This document shows positions 1 through 9,469 of a DNA stretch of 64,000 nt, piece by piece (the stretch's first letter is position 1; each line of letters begins with the position of its first letter). The DNA is from Terrabacter sp. Root181 (lineage in GTDB: Bacteria; Actinomycetota; Actinomycetes; Actinomycetales; Dermatophilaceae). The DNA lies in contig NZ_LMHU01000010.1 of assembly GCF_001428505.1 (NCBI RefSeq), positions 284,699 through 348,698 on the forward strand. The letters run 5' to 3'. The notes under the pieces were generated by a model. It saw only the letters and a list, made by a program, of their open reading frames with translations. It made no database searches and was not told the origin of the DNA. The position numbers and the translations under genes are program-made.

Positions 1-150
1 GGTTGTCGTGATAAAGGTCCTGCTGCGGAAGGTCGGTCACGTCATGGAATCTACTGGCCCGTGGAGCGCAGCGGGCTGCCATGTCGCGCGCGCAAGGTCG
101 GTGGAGGCTAGCCACGACCTCTTGGTGGCGTGCGCGAGGCAGCACTGCGC

Positions 151-156
151 TACTTT
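151..156 (+). promoter_or_regulatory. -10 box for the first glycosyltransferase
   Basis: TACTTT fits the actinobacterial TANNNT -10 pattern. It ends 6 nt before the ATG at 163, the spacing expected for a leaderless transcript. It supports starting the gene at 163 rather than at the upstream in-frame GTG at 130. No clear -35 is seen. Confidence 0.4.
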
Positions 157-162
157 CATCTG

Positions 163-1053
163 ATGCCCAAGGTGTCCGTCATCCTCCCTGTCCACAACCC
201 GGGGACTGACCTTTCCCTCGCTCTGACGTCCGTCCTCGGCCAGACGGTCGCGAACCTCGAGGTGATCGTGGTCGACGACGGTTCCGACACCCCCGTCGAC
301 TGGGTGCGGGACGTGGATCCCCGGGTCGTGCATCTGCGCCAGGAGAACCAGGGCGTCTCGGTGGCACGGAACGTCGCCGTGGAGGTCGCCAAGGCGGAGC
401 TCGTCGCCTTCATTGACCAGGACGATCTGTGGCACCCAGAGAAGCTCGAGCGGCAGCTGACGGCTGTGTCTGAGCACCCCGATGCCGGCTTCTGGTGCAC
501 GTGGTTCACCTGGGTCGTCGACGGGTCCCGGGTCGGTGGAGACCAGCGCGACCTGAGCTACCGCAAGCTGTTGGCAGACCAGATGGTGTGCCAGAGCAGC
601 GCAATGGTCCGTCGTTCCGACTACCTCCGCGTCGGCGGCCAGAGTCCGTTGCTGGCCCAAACCCAGGACTGGGACCTCTTCCTGCGCCTTCTCCTTTCGG
701 GACATGCGCCGGTCGTGGTCCATGAGGCCCTCGTGGACGTGCACCTGCACGGTCAGAACGCATCTCGCGACTACGCCCGCGGATCGCGCGAGCGGCGCCT
801 GATCCTCGAGCAGCACCGCCTGCGCGCCCAGGCAAGGGGCGACCGCGAGACGGTACGTGCGGCAAAGGCAGGGCTACGGCGAAGCAAGGAGATCTACGGT
901 TCCCAAGCCGTTGATGCAGCGCGGGCAGCCCTCGCGCAGGGACGTCGGATCGATGCGGCACACCACCTCCGCGCGGCTGCCGGAATCAGCCCTCAGGTGC
1001 TTGGGCGCAGCCTGTTCCTGAGCGTTCGGCGCCGGCTCCCAGCCGGGGAGTGA
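163..1053 (+). CDS. Family 2 glycosyltransferase
   Basis: This 296-residue cytoplasmic enzyme has a GT-A fold and should move a sugar from a nucleotide donor onto a polysaccharide or lipid-linked acceptor. The N-terminus opens with the GT2 strand VSVILPVHN. A VVDDGS nucleotide-binding motif lies near residues 36-41, the metal-binding DQDD at 85-88, and a QDWD acceptor/catalytic motif near 168-171. The C-terminal 80 residues are helical and basic. An in-frame GTG at 130 would add 11 residues, but the -10 box at 151-156 makes ATG 163 more likely. It converges on the double glycosyltransferase at 1063. The sugar and linkage cannot be read from sequence. Confidence 0.85.
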   Translation: MPKVSVILPVHNPGTDLSLALTSVLGQTVANLEVIVVDDGSDTPVDWVRDVDPRVVHLRQENQGVSVARNVAVEVAKAELVAFIDQDDLWHPEKLERQLTAVSEHPDAGFWCTWFTWVVDGSRVGGDQRDLSYRKLLADQMVCQSSAMVRRSDYLRVGGQSPLLAQTQDWDLFLRLLLSGHAPVVVHEALVDVHLHGQNASRDYARGSRERRLILEQHRLRAQARGDRETVRAAKAGLRRSKEIYGSQAVDAARAALAQGRRIDAAHHLRAAAGISPQVLGRSLFLSVRRRLPAGE

Positions 1054-1062
1054 TCCAACAGG

Positions 1063-3357
1063 TCAGATGTCGAGAGCGGCGACTTCTGCGCGGATCCGTT
1101 CGTTGAAGCGCTCTTCCGAGAAATGCTCCGCGTGCGCCCGGATCGCCGCGGCGTCCCACGCTCGGCCACGGTCGGCCACGACGGCGGCACGAACCGCAGC
1201 GGCGGTCGCCTCCTCGAAAAAGGTCCCGTTGACGCGCTCGTCGATCGTGTCGAGGTAGCCACCGGCGTGGAGGGCCAGCGTGGGTACCCCGAAGGCCGCG
1301 GCCTCGAGCGGGGTGAGCCCGAAGTCCTCGAGGCTCGGCGCGAGCAGCGTGCGGGCGTGGGCGTACGTCCACCGCAGCTGCGCGTCGCTGAGCCCGGTCA
1401 CGATGCGGACGTTGTCGGGTGCCTGGGCGCGCAGCCGGGCCTCGAGCGGGCCGGATCCGACAACGACGAGCCGCTCGGGCAGGCCGCGCACGGCCGCAAC
1501 CGCGACGTCGACGTTCTTGTAGGGCAGCAGACGCGAGACGAGCAGAAGGTAGCCGCCGTCGGCCCAGTCCTCCAGCATGGGCACCGGCTGCTGCGGGTCG
1601 GCAGGGTCGATGCCATAGGGCGGGGGCAGCACCTCAGCGTCGATCCCGTATGCCGCCGCGATGCGGTCGCGCACCACGGTCGAGTTCGCGAGGTAGCGGT
1701 CGGCGGACGCCGCGGCTCGACGGTCCCAGCGGCGTAGCCACCCGCCGAGCAGTCCCAGCGCACGCGCCCGCAACGAGCGGCCTGCCTCGTCCCCGAGGTA
1801 GGCGTCGGCCTGGTAGAGCCATCGGGCCGGGGCGTGGCAGTAGACGAGCTTGCGGCCCGTCGTCGGCACCCCGTGCGCCCACCCCGAGCTCGACGCCACG
1901 ACGACGTCGGCATCTACGCGAAGGCGCGACACGGCATACGGCAGCAGGGGGAGAGCAGCCCGGTGCTCACGGCGGAGCGCGCCGATGTGGTTGAGGGGGG
2001 AGACGACCACGTGCGCGTCGCCGAACTCCGGGTAGGTGCCGTCCGGGTTGTAGAGGGTCGTGTGGATCGTCGCGTCGGGGAAGGCGCGGTGCAGCGCGAG
2101 GACGACCCGTTCGGCGCCGCCGCGCTGCGTGAGATAGTCGTGCGCGATGGCGACCCGCGGTCGGGGGGCCGCGAATGAGGCAGCGGACTGCCACACGGAC
2201 GTAATGGTCTCAGCGGTTTGCGTTGCGGTGAACCGCCGGGAGACGTCGGCGTGGGCGCGCGCCGCCCGTGCGAGGGCGTCGTCGGGGTGGTCGAGCACCT
2301 CCAGGATCGCGTCGGCCAGGCCGACCTCGTCGCCCGGCTCGACAAGCAGACCCGTCTGCGAACCGACGGGGGTCGTGCGCACTATCTCGTCGACACCGCC
2401 ACCTCTCGTCGCGACGACTGGCACGCCCCACGCGATCGCCTCGGTCACTACCTGCCCGAACGGCTCCGGCACGGTAGATGCGTGGACACAGACGCTGAGG
2501 GCGTCGAGCTCCCTGCGGGGATCCTCCACGAACCCCACGAGGTCCACGTGCTCGCCGAGGCCCAGCTCCTCGATCGTCTCACTGACCTTGCGCGCGTAGC
2601 TCTCGGCGCCGAACGCCGCATCACCGAGCAGCCTGAAGCGGGTGCCCGGACGGGCGTCGACCACCCGTCTCGCCGCCCGCACGAGGACGAGCTGACCTTT
2701 GGTCGGGCTCAGACGTCCCACCATGCCGATGACGCCGGCACCGATGGGCTGGTGGTCCCTCGGAGCGGCGGCCAGCTGGCTGTCGGACACGCCCGGGTGG
2801 GCCACCGTGAGCCGGCGGGCCCCGGGCAGCGTGGCCGCGGTGGCGGCGGAGTTGGCGACGACCGCGTAGGGAAGGCGACGCGCCAGAGTGCGGATCGCGC
2901 GCACGGTCCGCGCCGGGAGGTAGTCGTCGGCGATGCGATCGTGGATGTGCCAGACGAGTGGGGTGCGCAGCGCCATCGCCGCAGGCACGGCGAGCAGGTC
3001 GGCCTTCAGAGATGTCGAGTGGATCACGTCGACCTCCATGCGCCGCAACGTCGCGACTAGTCGCGTGAGGAACCCGGCCCCTGCCACGCCTGCGCGCAAG
3101 GCAGCCACCGGGCCGACGGCGCGATCCACGTCCCGGATGCCCGGGTCGAGCGCCACCACGATGACCCGATGGCCCGCCAGCCGGAGCCTTTCCTCCAGCG
3201 CACCCGTCGAGAAGAGGAGCACGACAGGCTCGATCCGCGAGGGATCCAGACTCTCCAGCAGACGCACGAGGGCGAGCTCCGCGCCGCCCAGCTCGGCCGT
3301 GTGATCGAGGATCGCCACACGTAGCGGCCGGTCGGGCAAGGTGGGGGCTGTGGGCAC
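1063..3357 (-). CDS. Two-domain glycosyltransferase, GT4-GT4 fusion
   Basis: This 764-residue protein carries two complete GT-B (GT4) modules in one chain, about residues 1-375 and 395-764. Each opens with a VAI-type strand (VAILDHTAELGGAE; VAIAHDYLTQRGGAE) and ends with an EX7E motif (EPFG...TEA in the first, EDFGLTPLEA in the second). Single GT4 enzymes are normally 350-420 residues, so this is a true fusion that may add two successive sugars. The second half resembles WbaZ/mannosyltransferase-type GT4 enzymes. The start is GTG, with a TAGCCT -10-like box 5 nt upstream on the minus strand. It is divergent from the GT2 gene at 3427. Confidence 0.85.
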   Translation of the reverse strand: MPTAPTLPDRPLRVAILDHTAELGGAELALVRLLESLDPSRIEPVVLLFSTGALEERLRLAGHRVIVVALDPGIRDVDRAVGPVAALRAGVAGAGFLTRLVATLRRMEVDVIHSTSLKADLLAVPAAMALRTPLVWHIHDRIADDYLPARTVRAIRTLARRLPYAVVANSAATAATLPGARRLTVAHPGVSDSQLAAAPRDHQPIGAGVIGMVGRLSPTKGQLVLVRAARRVVDARPGTRFRLLGDAAFGAESYARKVSETIEELGLGEHVDLVGFVEDPRRELDALSVCVHASTVPEPFGQVVTEAIAWGVPVVATRGGGVDEIVRTTPVGSQTGLLVEPGDEVGLADAILEVLDHPDDALARAARAHADVSRRFTATQTAETITSVWQSAASFAAPRPRVAIAHDYLTQRGGAERVVLALHRAFPDATIHTTLYNPDGTYPEFGDAHVVVSPLNHIGALRREHRAALPLLPYAVSRLRVDADVVVASSSGWAHGVPTTGRKLVYCHAPARWLYQADAYLGDEAGRSLRARALGLLGGWLRRWDRRAAASADRYLANSTVVRDRIAAAYGIDAEVLPPPYGIDPADPQQPVPMLEDWADGGYLLLVSRLLPYKNVDVAVAAVRGLPERLVVVGSGPLEARLRAQAPDNVRIVTGLSDAQLRWTYAHARTLLAPSLEDFGLTPLEAAAFGVPTLALHAGGYLDTIDERVNGTFFEEATAAAVRAAVVADRGRAWDAAAIRAHAEHFSEERFNERIRAEVAALDI

Positions 3358-3413
3358 ATCCTGAGGCTACCCACGACCTTCCCGAACTCGGTCGGTCCGT
3401 GCAGCTTTGCTGA

Positions 3414-3419
3414 CATACT
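3414..3419 (+). promoter_or_regulatory. -10 box, leaderless promoter of GT2 gene
   Basis: CATACT lies 7 nt before the ATG at 3427, with no room for a Shine-Dalgarno sequence. This is the spacing of a leaderless actinobacterial promoter. The -35 region is not recognisable. Confidence 0.4.
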
Positions 3420-3426
3420 TCCGCAC

Positions 3427-4398
3427 ATGCCGGCTTCCTCGCCCTCCGCCGACGTGGTCGTCGCGACGTTCAACCGCCCCGAAAACGTGCGGATCTGCCT
3501 CGAGCACCTCGGTCGCCAGACGCTCACGCCGGACGAGATCGTCGTCGTCGACTCGTCGCCGCACCGCCTGACGGCCGACGTCGTCGCCGACTTCCCGGGT
3601 GTGCGCTACATCCGCAACGACGCCGGCCCGGGCACGCTCGCGACGTCGCGCGCCATCGGCGTCGCCGAGACGCGGTCCGACATCATCGCCTTCGTCGACG
3701 ACGACGCCTACGCTGAGCCCGACTGGCTCGAGAACATCGTGGCCCGCTACGCCGACCCGGCGGTCGGCGCGGTGGGCGGACGCGCGAGCAACGGGCGACC
3801 CGGCGAGGAGCACGAGGGGCTCGACGCCGTCGGACGCCTCCTGCCCGACGGCACGCTGACCGGCAACTTCGCCGCCGACACCGGTCGCGACCTCGACGTC
3901 GACCATGTCCTCGGCGCCAACATGTCGGTGCGGCGATCGGCGCTCGAGCAGATCGGCGGCATCATCGATCTCTTCCCGGGCACCTGCCTGCGCGAGGAGA
4001 GTGACATCATGCTGCGCCTCGGTCGGGCCGGCCATCGCATCGTCTACACGCCGACGGCCCTCGTCGAGCACGTCGCGGCGCCCTACACCCGGGGGCGCCG
4101 CTTCGACGTGCGCTACACCTTCTACGGTCACCGCAACCACGTCGTGCTCCTGTCGCACACGTTCGGCATGGGCGCCCCGATCCTGCGGCGCTTCTACGGC
4201 ACGGCCCTGCGCGAGGTCGGGGGCAACGCCGTCGACGCCGCCAAGGCCGTGGTCGACGGCGAGCGCACCCCGCGCGAGCGCGTCCGCACCATCGGCGGCC
4301 GGGCGCTGCACGCCTCGGCAGCGCTCGGTGGCCTCGCCGCCGGCACCACCGCGGCCGTCCGCACCCGCCTCGGCGACCGGCATACGGCCCGGGCCTGA
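3427..4398 (+). CDS. Family 2 glycosyltransferase
   Basis: This 323-residue GT-A enzyme starts with DVVVATFNRPE. The metal-binding DDD is at residues 91-93 after IIAFV. An acceptor region follows (GANMSVRRSALEQIGG, then REESDIMLRL), as in rhamnosyl- and galactosyltransferase-like GT2 proteins. The last 60 residues are helical and may contact the membrane. It leads a run of three genes: the next starts 3 bp after its stop, and the flippase overlaps that one. This suggests a small exopolysaccharide operon (3427-7042). Donor and acceptor are unknown. Confidence 0.85.
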   Translation: MPASSPSADVVVATFNRPENVRICLEHLGRQTLTPDEIVVVDSSPHRLTADVVADFPGVRYIRNDAGPGTLATSRAIGVAETRSDIIAFVDDDAYAEPDWLENIVARYADPAVGAVGGRASNGRPGEEHEGLDAVGRLLPDGTLTGNFAADTGRDLDVDHVLGANMSVRRSALEQIGGIIDLFPGTCLREESDIMLRLGRAGHRIVYTPTALVEHVAAPYTRGRRFDVRYTFYGHRNHVVLLSHTFGMGAPILRRFYGTALREVGGNAVDAAKAVVDGERTPRERVRTIGGRALHASAALGGLAAGTTAAVRTRLGDRHTARA

Positions 4399-4401
4399 CC
4401 A

Positions 4402-5349
4402 GTGCCCGCGGCATACGTCGTCCTCAGCCACACCGAGGCCGACCAGGTCACCCGGCTCGTGCACGCCATCCTGCGGTCGAGCCCCGAGGCGACGGTCTTC
4501 GTCACCCACGACGCGCGCCGCACCCCGGCCCCCGTCATCGATGACGAACGCGTGCACGTCCGCAGCCACGGCAGAGCTACCGACTGGGGGTCGTGGGAGC
4601 TCGTCGAGGTCACCCTCGAGGCGATGCGTGAGGCCCGTGACGCCGTCGACCCCGACCTCCTGGTGCTCGTGTCCGGCCAGTGCTACCCGGTGCGGCCGCT
4701 CTCGGCCTGGGAGCACGAGCTGCTCGCTGCCGGCGGCTGGCAGGGCACCGCACGCGAGCTCGCCTACGCCCGCGCCTGGGGGAGCCGCCACGGCACCGGC
4801 GACGACGAGCTGACCCGCTACACCCACCGCTGGTACCCCGTCGGTGCGCTCGACGGGGTCCTGCGCTCCGGACGCCTCCCCGGTCGGGCGCTCTGGGCGC
4901 TGGCCCACCGCACCGAGCCCCTCGTGTCGCTCCGCGTCGTCGCGCGGGGCCGTGGTGCGCACGTGGGCCTCCGCGGCCGTATGCCGTCCGGTTCCTCCGC
5001 GATCCACCTCGGCTCCCAGTGGCTGGCGCTCGACCGGGAACGCCTCGATCTCGTGCTGCGCGAGCTCGGTGAGGGGAGCCCGCTGCGACGGGTCTACGAG
5101 CGCTCGGTCATCCCCGACGAGTCAGCCGTCCAGACGGTGCTGGCCCGGCAGCAACCGCCGGCCGTCGCGCGCCCGGTGTCGTACTCGGTGTGGATGGCGG
5201 GCGACGACACGACGCGGACCTTCGGCATCGACGACCTCGACGAGATCCGGGCCTCGGGCTCACCCTTCTGCCGTAAGGTCCACACGGTGCGCAGCGCGGA
5301 GCTGATGGACGCCCTCGACCGGGTGAACGGGGTCGGACGTGGCGAGTGA
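4402..5349 (+). CDS. Core-2/I-branching enzyme-like glycosyltransferase (GT14-like)
   Basis: This 315-residue protein with a GTG start resembles bacterial members of the Core-2/I-branching beta-1,6-N-acetylglucosaminyltransferase family. The N-terminal strand AYVVLSHTEADQVTRLV is the usual signature, followed by VFVTHDAR, WGSWELVEVTLEAM and a LVSGQCYPVRPL stretch that matches the family's LISGQDYPL region. It sits 3 bp after the GT2 gene and overlaps the flippase by 11 bp, so it should be made with them for assembly of the same polymer. Function is assigned from family only; the transferred sugar could be GlcNAc or xylose. Confidence 0.7.
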   Translation: MPAAYVVLSHTEADQVTRLVHAILRSSPEATVFVTHDARRTPAPVIDDERVHVRSHGRATDWGSWELVEVTLEAMREARDAVDPDLLVLVSGQCYPVRPLSAWEHELLAAGGWQGTARELAYARAWGSRHGTGDDELTRYTHRWYPVGALDGVLRSGRLPGRALWALAHRTEPLVSLRVVARGRGAHVGLRGRMPSGSSAIHLGSQWLALDRERLDLVLRELGEGSPLRRVYERSVIPDESAVQTVLARQQPPAVARPVSYSVWMAGDDTTRTFGIDDLDEIRASGSPFCRKVHTVRSAELMDALDRVNGVGRGE

Positions 5350-7042
5350 CCGACCCGACGAGGGCGCGGCCGACCCGCGCCCCGACGACGCGACCCCGGC
5401 GGGCTTCCCGAGCACGCCCGCGGCCGCCGAGGTCGAGGCGGACCTGCTCCTCCCCGACCGCCAGGTCGACGACCTCGAGGCGCAGCCCGCGGGGCAGATG
5501 AGCCGGGAGGGTCTGCAGGAGGGTGCCGTCCGCGGTGCCGTCTGGACCGTCATCCACACCTTCATCGCCATCCCCGTCGCCTTCCTCGTCAACCTGCTCA
5601 TGGCCCGCGTGCTCGGTGCCGCCGACTACGGCCGCCTCGCCTTCCTCACCGCCCTGATGGAGGTCGTCTCCCGGATGCTGACGGCCGGGTTCGGCTCTGC
5701 CGTCATCCAGTTCGGCGCCAAGGCCCACGCCGCCGGGCGCACCGAGGCGGTGTCCAGGCTGCTCTCGCAGTCGCAGGGCTTCCGACTCCTCGTCGTCATG
5801 CCCGTGCTCTCGGTCGTCGTGCTGCTCTTCGCCGACGTGTCCACGAGCGCCATGGTCATCGCCATCGTCTTCGGCATCGTCGTCCCAGCGGCGCTCGACG
5901 GTGCCGTCGCCTGCCTGACCATCGAGAACAAGACCGCCGACGGCGCCAAGATCGCGCTCGTCACGTCGCTGGCCACCCAGGTGGCGGTCGTCGCCGTCGT
6001 GCTCGTCGTCGGAACCCCCGACGCCGTCTGGACGATACGGCTCATCGTCAGCGGGGCGGCCGTCGCACTCTGCCTCGTGCCGATCTCGGCCGTCTACCGC
6101 CGGGCCGTGCTGCGACCGGTCCTGCCCACGGGGATGCCGACCGGCTTCTGGCGCTATGCCGTGCCCGTGGGCCTGGCCAGCGTCATCGGCGGGCTGGTCA
6201 TGTCGCGCAGCGAGATCTTCTTCATGAACTGGCTCGCGGCGCCGGCCGCGGTCGGGGTCTTCGCCCTGGCCTTCGGGCTCGCCGGGCACGTCTTCGCGCC
6301 CGCCCAGGCCTTCGTCGGCCCGCTCGTGCCAGCCATCTCGGGCCTCATGGAGGTCGACGCACCGGCCGTGCGGCCGGCCTTCCGGCGCGTGCTGCGGGCC
6401 GGGGCCACCGTCGTCGGGCTCGTCGAGGCGGTGGCCGTCGTGCCGCTCGCCGTGCTCGTGCCCGTGCTCTACGGTCCGGAGTTCGTCGAGGCCGGCCCGG
6501 TCGTCGTCGCCCTCGGCGTCTCGGCGGGCTTCGTCACCGTCGCGAGCCCGGTCGTGGCCTTCGTCTCGGCCCGGCTGTCGGCCGGCGAGATGCTCAAGGC
6601 GACGTCGGTGGCGCTCGTCGTCGACGTGGTCCTCGCCCTCGCCCTCATCCCGCCTCTCGGGGTGTGGGGTGCCGTCATCGCGAACGTCGGCGGCTCGATG
6701 ACGAGCCTGCTGCTGCTGACCCGGTCGGAGCTGCGCGGGCTGGGCATCACGGTGTCGCTGGCGATGCGCGACGCCCTGCCATGCTTCGTCGGGGCAGCCC
6801 TGGCCGGCGTCCTGATGGTCGCCGGTGACGTCACCCCCGGCAACGAGTGGCTGCGCGCCCTCGGCGTCGCGGTCGTGGGTGGCCTGGTCTACGTCGCCGT
6901 CCTGCGGGTGACCCGCTCGGGCCTGACGGTGCCCGACGCCGACGCCATCATCCGGGCGCTGCCCCGACCGGCGCGTCGTGTCGGCCCGTGGGTGCTCGGA
7001 CTGCTCACCGGCCGCGCCCTCGACGCACCCGGCACGTCCTGA
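5339..7042 (+). CDS. Wzx-like polysaccharide flippase (MOP superfamily)
   Basis: This 567-residue integral membrane protein has about 12-14 predicted helices after a charged, disordered N-terminus of some 70 residues rich in Asp, Glu and Pro. The first membrane motif (GAVWTVIHTFIAIPVAFLVNLLMARVLG, residues about 62-90) is typical of polysaccharide-transport MOP proteins. Its role would be to flip undecaprenyl-linked repeat units across the membrane before polymerisation by the protein at 15011. The GTG start lies inside the previous gene (11-bp overlap), giving translational coupling. The long acidic N-terminal extension is unusual for the family. Confidence 0.8.
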   Translation: MASDRPDEGAADPRPDDATPAGFPSTPAAAEVEADLLLPDRQVDDLEAQPAGQMSREGLQEGAVRGAVWTVIHTFIAIPVAFLVNLLMARVLGAADYGRLAFLTALMEVVSRMLTAGFGSAVIQFGAKAHAAGRTEAVSRLLSQSQGFRLLVVMPVLSVVVLLFADVSTSAMVIAIVFGIVVPAALDGAVACLTIENKTADGAKIALVTSLATQVAVVAVVLVVGTPDAVWTIRLIVSGAAVALCLVPISAVYRRAVLRPVLPTGMPTGFWRYAVPVGLASVIGGLVMSRSEIFFMNWLAAPAAVGVFALAFGLAGHVFAPAQAFVGPLVPAISGLMEVDAPAVRPAFRRVLRAGATVVGLVEAVAVVPLAVLVPVLYGPEFVEAGPVVVALGVSAGFVTVASPVVAFVSARLSAGEMLKATSVALVVDVVLALALIPPLGVWGAVIANVGGSMTSLLLLTRSELRGLGITVSLAMRDALPCFVGAALAGVLMVAGDVTPGNEWLRALGVAVVGGLVYVAVLRVTRSGLTVPDADAIIRALPRPARRVGPWVLGLLTGRALDAPGTS

Positions 7043-7053
7043 CGGCTCGAGGC

Positions 7054-8292
7054 TCAGCGGCTCGACGGCCCCTCGCGGCCGGGTCCGCCGGCGCTCACGG
7101 ACCCCTGGTCCGCGGCACCCTCGTTCTCGGGTCGCAGGACGTCCGCGTGGAGCGCCGCGTAGGACTCGGCCACCGCCTGCCAGGAGTAGCGGCGAGCGGA
7201 CGCCTCGCCGGCCGCGCCGAGGGCCGAGCGCCGAGCAGGGTCGTGCAGGAGCGACTCGACGACGTGGGCCACCGCCGCGGTGTTGACCGGGTCGACGAGC
7301 ACGCCGTCGACGCCGTCCGTGACGAACGACGCCGGGCCGCCGAGGCTGGTGGCGACGAGGGGGGTCCCGGCGCGCCACGCCTCGAGGGCGACGATGCCGA
7401 AGGCCTCGCGACGGCTCGGCATGACGACGACGTCCGCCCGCCGCATCCACGCGTCGACCGCGGCCTCGTCGAGAGGACCGACGAGCCTGAGGCGGTCGCC
7501 GAGACCGAGCCCGTCGCCCAGGGACCGCAGAGCCTCACGCTGCGATCCGTCGCCGCCGAGGACGAGCGTGACGCGCAGGTCGGGATCCATGCCGGCGACC
7601 GCCTCGACGAGCAGGTCGAAGCCTTTCGTCATCTCGAGTCGGCCCACGCCGAGTACGAAGGGGCCGTCACCGAGGTCGAGATCGTCGGGCAGGACGCTCG
7701 AGGATGTCTTCGTCGGGGCCGGTCCCACACCATTCGGTACGACCTCCCCACCGATGAGGCCGAAGCGATTCCGAAGGTCCTCGAGCACGGGTTCCGAGCA
7801 GCCTGTTGTCGTCGCAGCCGCGGAGATCGCCCACCGCAGTCCCAGTCGAAGCAGGGCTGAGGTGCCGAAGACGTCGTGGTCATCCGCCGTCGTCTCGCCG
7901 TGACTCGACAGCACGAGGGGGACCCCTGCTCTGCGGGCCAGTGCGGCGGCATATACCCCGTTGGGGCCGAAGCACTGGACGTGCAGGAGGTCAGGGTGGA
8001 AGGCGCGGAACGCCGATCTCCACGCCTTCCAGGCGCGGGGCGCGGCCAGCCCGAAGCTCATGAGGGCTCTGCCGGACCGTGCCGGCATGGGAGTCGGCAG
8101 GTGGCGCACGACGGTGCCGTCGAGCTCGGTGACTCCGAGGTGCTCGCCGCGGTCGACGGTCCAGACCTCGACCTCGGTGCCCCGGCCGCGCAGCTCGCGC
8201 GCGACGTGTCGGACGTGCGACTCCACCCCGCCGAGGTGCGGGTGGTAGGACGAGGTGACGAGCGCGATGCGGGGCCTACCGACACCACCCAT
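7054..8292 (-). CDS. Family 4 glycosyltransferase
   Basis: This 412-residue GT-B enzyme opens with IALVTSSYHPHLGGVESHV, the glycine-rich N-terminal loop of GT4 enzymes. The C-terminal domain contains VLGVGRLEMTKGFDLLV and the donor-binding EX7E motif in SRREAFGIVALEA. The ATG at 8292 has a GAGGAG Shine-Dalgarno 6 nt upstream on the minus strand. It converges on the flippase operon and is divergent from the GT4 gene at 8407. The product is likely a mannosyl- or glucosyltransferase for the same polymer, with unknown specificity. Confidence 0.85.
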   Translation of the reverse strand: MGGVGRPRIALVTSSYHPHLGGVESHVRHVARELRGRGTEVEVWTVDRGEHLGVTELDGTVVRHLPTPMPARSGRALMSFGLAAPRAWKAWRSAFRAFHPDLLHVQCFGPNGVYAAALARRAGVPLVLSSHGETTADDHDVFGTSALLRLGLRWAISAAATTTGCSEPVLEDLRNRFGLIGGEVVPNGVGPAPTKTSSSVLPDDLDLGDGPFVLGVGRLEMTKGFDLLVEAVAGMDPDLRVTLVLGGDGSQREALRSLGDGLGLGDRLRLVGPLDEAAVDAWMRRADVVVMPSRREAFGIVALEAWRAGTPLVATSLGGPASFVTDGVDGVLVDPVNTAAVAHVVESLLHDPARRSALGAAGEASARRYSWQAVAESYAALHADVLRPENEGAADQGSVSAGGPGREGPSSR

Positions 8293-8406
8293 CGCGGCTC
8301 CTCTCGGTCGGCGCCGCGAGCTGACCGGCTCGCGTGCGGTATCACCCTACGATGCGAGGGCGGACCGTCCCGCACTCGACCAGCACCCCGACAGGCAGGA
8401 ACAAGC

Positions 8407-9468
8407 GTGCCCCGGCTCACCATCGTCACGACCGCGACGGCGGTGCCCATGGGCGCGCAGGCCTACGAGCGACACATCGTCTCGCGTGCGGCAGCCGCCC
8501 TGGCGGCACTCGCCGGGCCGGATGAGGACTGGCGGGTCCGGCACGTCGTGGCGCGCTCGCTGCGGTCGCCCCTGGCCGGCACGCTCCGTCTGCCGATGGG
8601 CTGGCTCGGGGACGCGTCCCCGAGCGCTCGCGCGGCGGCCGGCCGTCTCGCGTACGCCCGCGGTGGTCTCGTGCACCGGATGAACCTCGAGCTGCCGCCC
8701 GCGCCCCGCGAGGTCGTGACCCTCCACGACGTCGTGGCGTGGCGCTACGCCGATGAGTCCGCGCCCGTAGCCGCCGCGGCCCACGAGCTGCGCCGGGCCG
8801 CGGCCGTCGTCTGCGTCTCGGCCTTCACCGCGGCGGAGGCCGTCGACCTGCTCGGGCTGGAGGACCCCGTCGTCGTGCCCAACGGGGTGGAGGACCGTTA
8901 CTTCGGCGCGGCGCCGCTCGGCGCCGACGCGCTGGCCGGGCTGGGGGTCGAGGGCCCGTACGTCCTCACGGCCGGCGGGGCGTCCGAGCGCAAGAACCTC
9001 GCCGCGCTGGCCGAGGCGTGGCCGCGGGTGCACTCCGCCCGCCCCGACGTGACGCTCGTCCTCGCCGGGCCGCCGCACGCCCGGCGCACCGAGCTCTTCG
9101 GCGCGCTGCCCGGCGTTCGCTTCGTCGGGCGCGTCTCCGACGAGGTGCTGCCGAGGCTGTACGCCGCCGCGTCCGTCGTCGTCGTCCCCTCTCTCGTCGA
9201 GGGCTTCGGGCTTCCGGCGCTCGAGGGCATGGCCACGGGCGTGCCCGTCGTCGCCTCCGACCGGTCGTCGCTGCCCGAGGTCGTCGGCGACGGCGGCCTG
9301 CTCGTCGAGCCCACCGGCGGGGCGCTCGCCGACGGGATCCTCGACGTCCTCGCGGGTGGCGACGACGTCGAGGCGATGGCGCGCCGCGGCCTCGAGCGGT
9401 CGCGTCGCTTCACCTGGGAGGCGAGCGCCGAGGGGCACGCCCGGGTCTGGCGCTCGGTCGGCGACTGA
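8407..9468 (+). CDS. Family 4 glycosyltransferase
   Basis: A 353-residue GT4 enzyme. The open frame extends far upstream (to 7876), but GTG 8407 is chosen: an AGGA box sits 7 nt before it and PRLTIVTTATAVPMGAQ is a normal GT4 N-terminus. Diagnostic parts are VTLHDVVAWRY, VVCVSAFTAAEAV, VVVPNGVEDRYF and the EX7E motif in SLVEGFGLPALEGMATG. This pattern is typical of mannosyltransferase-like GT4 proteins. It is followed after 1 bp by the convergent PAP2 gene. Confidence 0.85.
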   Translation: MPRLTIVTTATAVPMGAQAYERHIVSRAAAALAALAGPDEDWRVRHVVARSLRSPLAGTLRLPMGWLGDASPSARAAAGRLAYARGGLVHRMNLELPPAPREVVTLHDVVAWRYADESAPVAAAAHELRRAAAVVCVSAFTAAEAVDLLGLEDPVVVPNGVEDRYFGAAPLGADALAGLGVEGPYVLTAGGASERKNLAALAEAWPRVHSARPDVTLVLAGPPHARRTELFGALPGVRFVGRVSDEVLPRLYAAASVVVVPSLVEGFGLPALEGMATGVPVVASDRSSLPEVVGDGGLLVEPTGGALADGILDVLAGGDDVEAMARRGLERSRRFTWEASAEGHARVWRSVGD

Positions 9469-9469
9469 C

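Noticed and set aside
3367..5007. A 546-residue open frame on the minus strand opposite the GT2 and GT14-like genes
   Set aside because: It is Asp/Arg/Val/Gly-rich with no recognisable domain, and it lies opposite genes with clear motifs. Such antisense frames arise from GC-biased third positions.
5108..7450. A 780-residue minus-strand frame across the flippase gene
   Set aside because: Low-complexity His/Asp/Arg composition and no motif; the plus-strand flippase explains the region.
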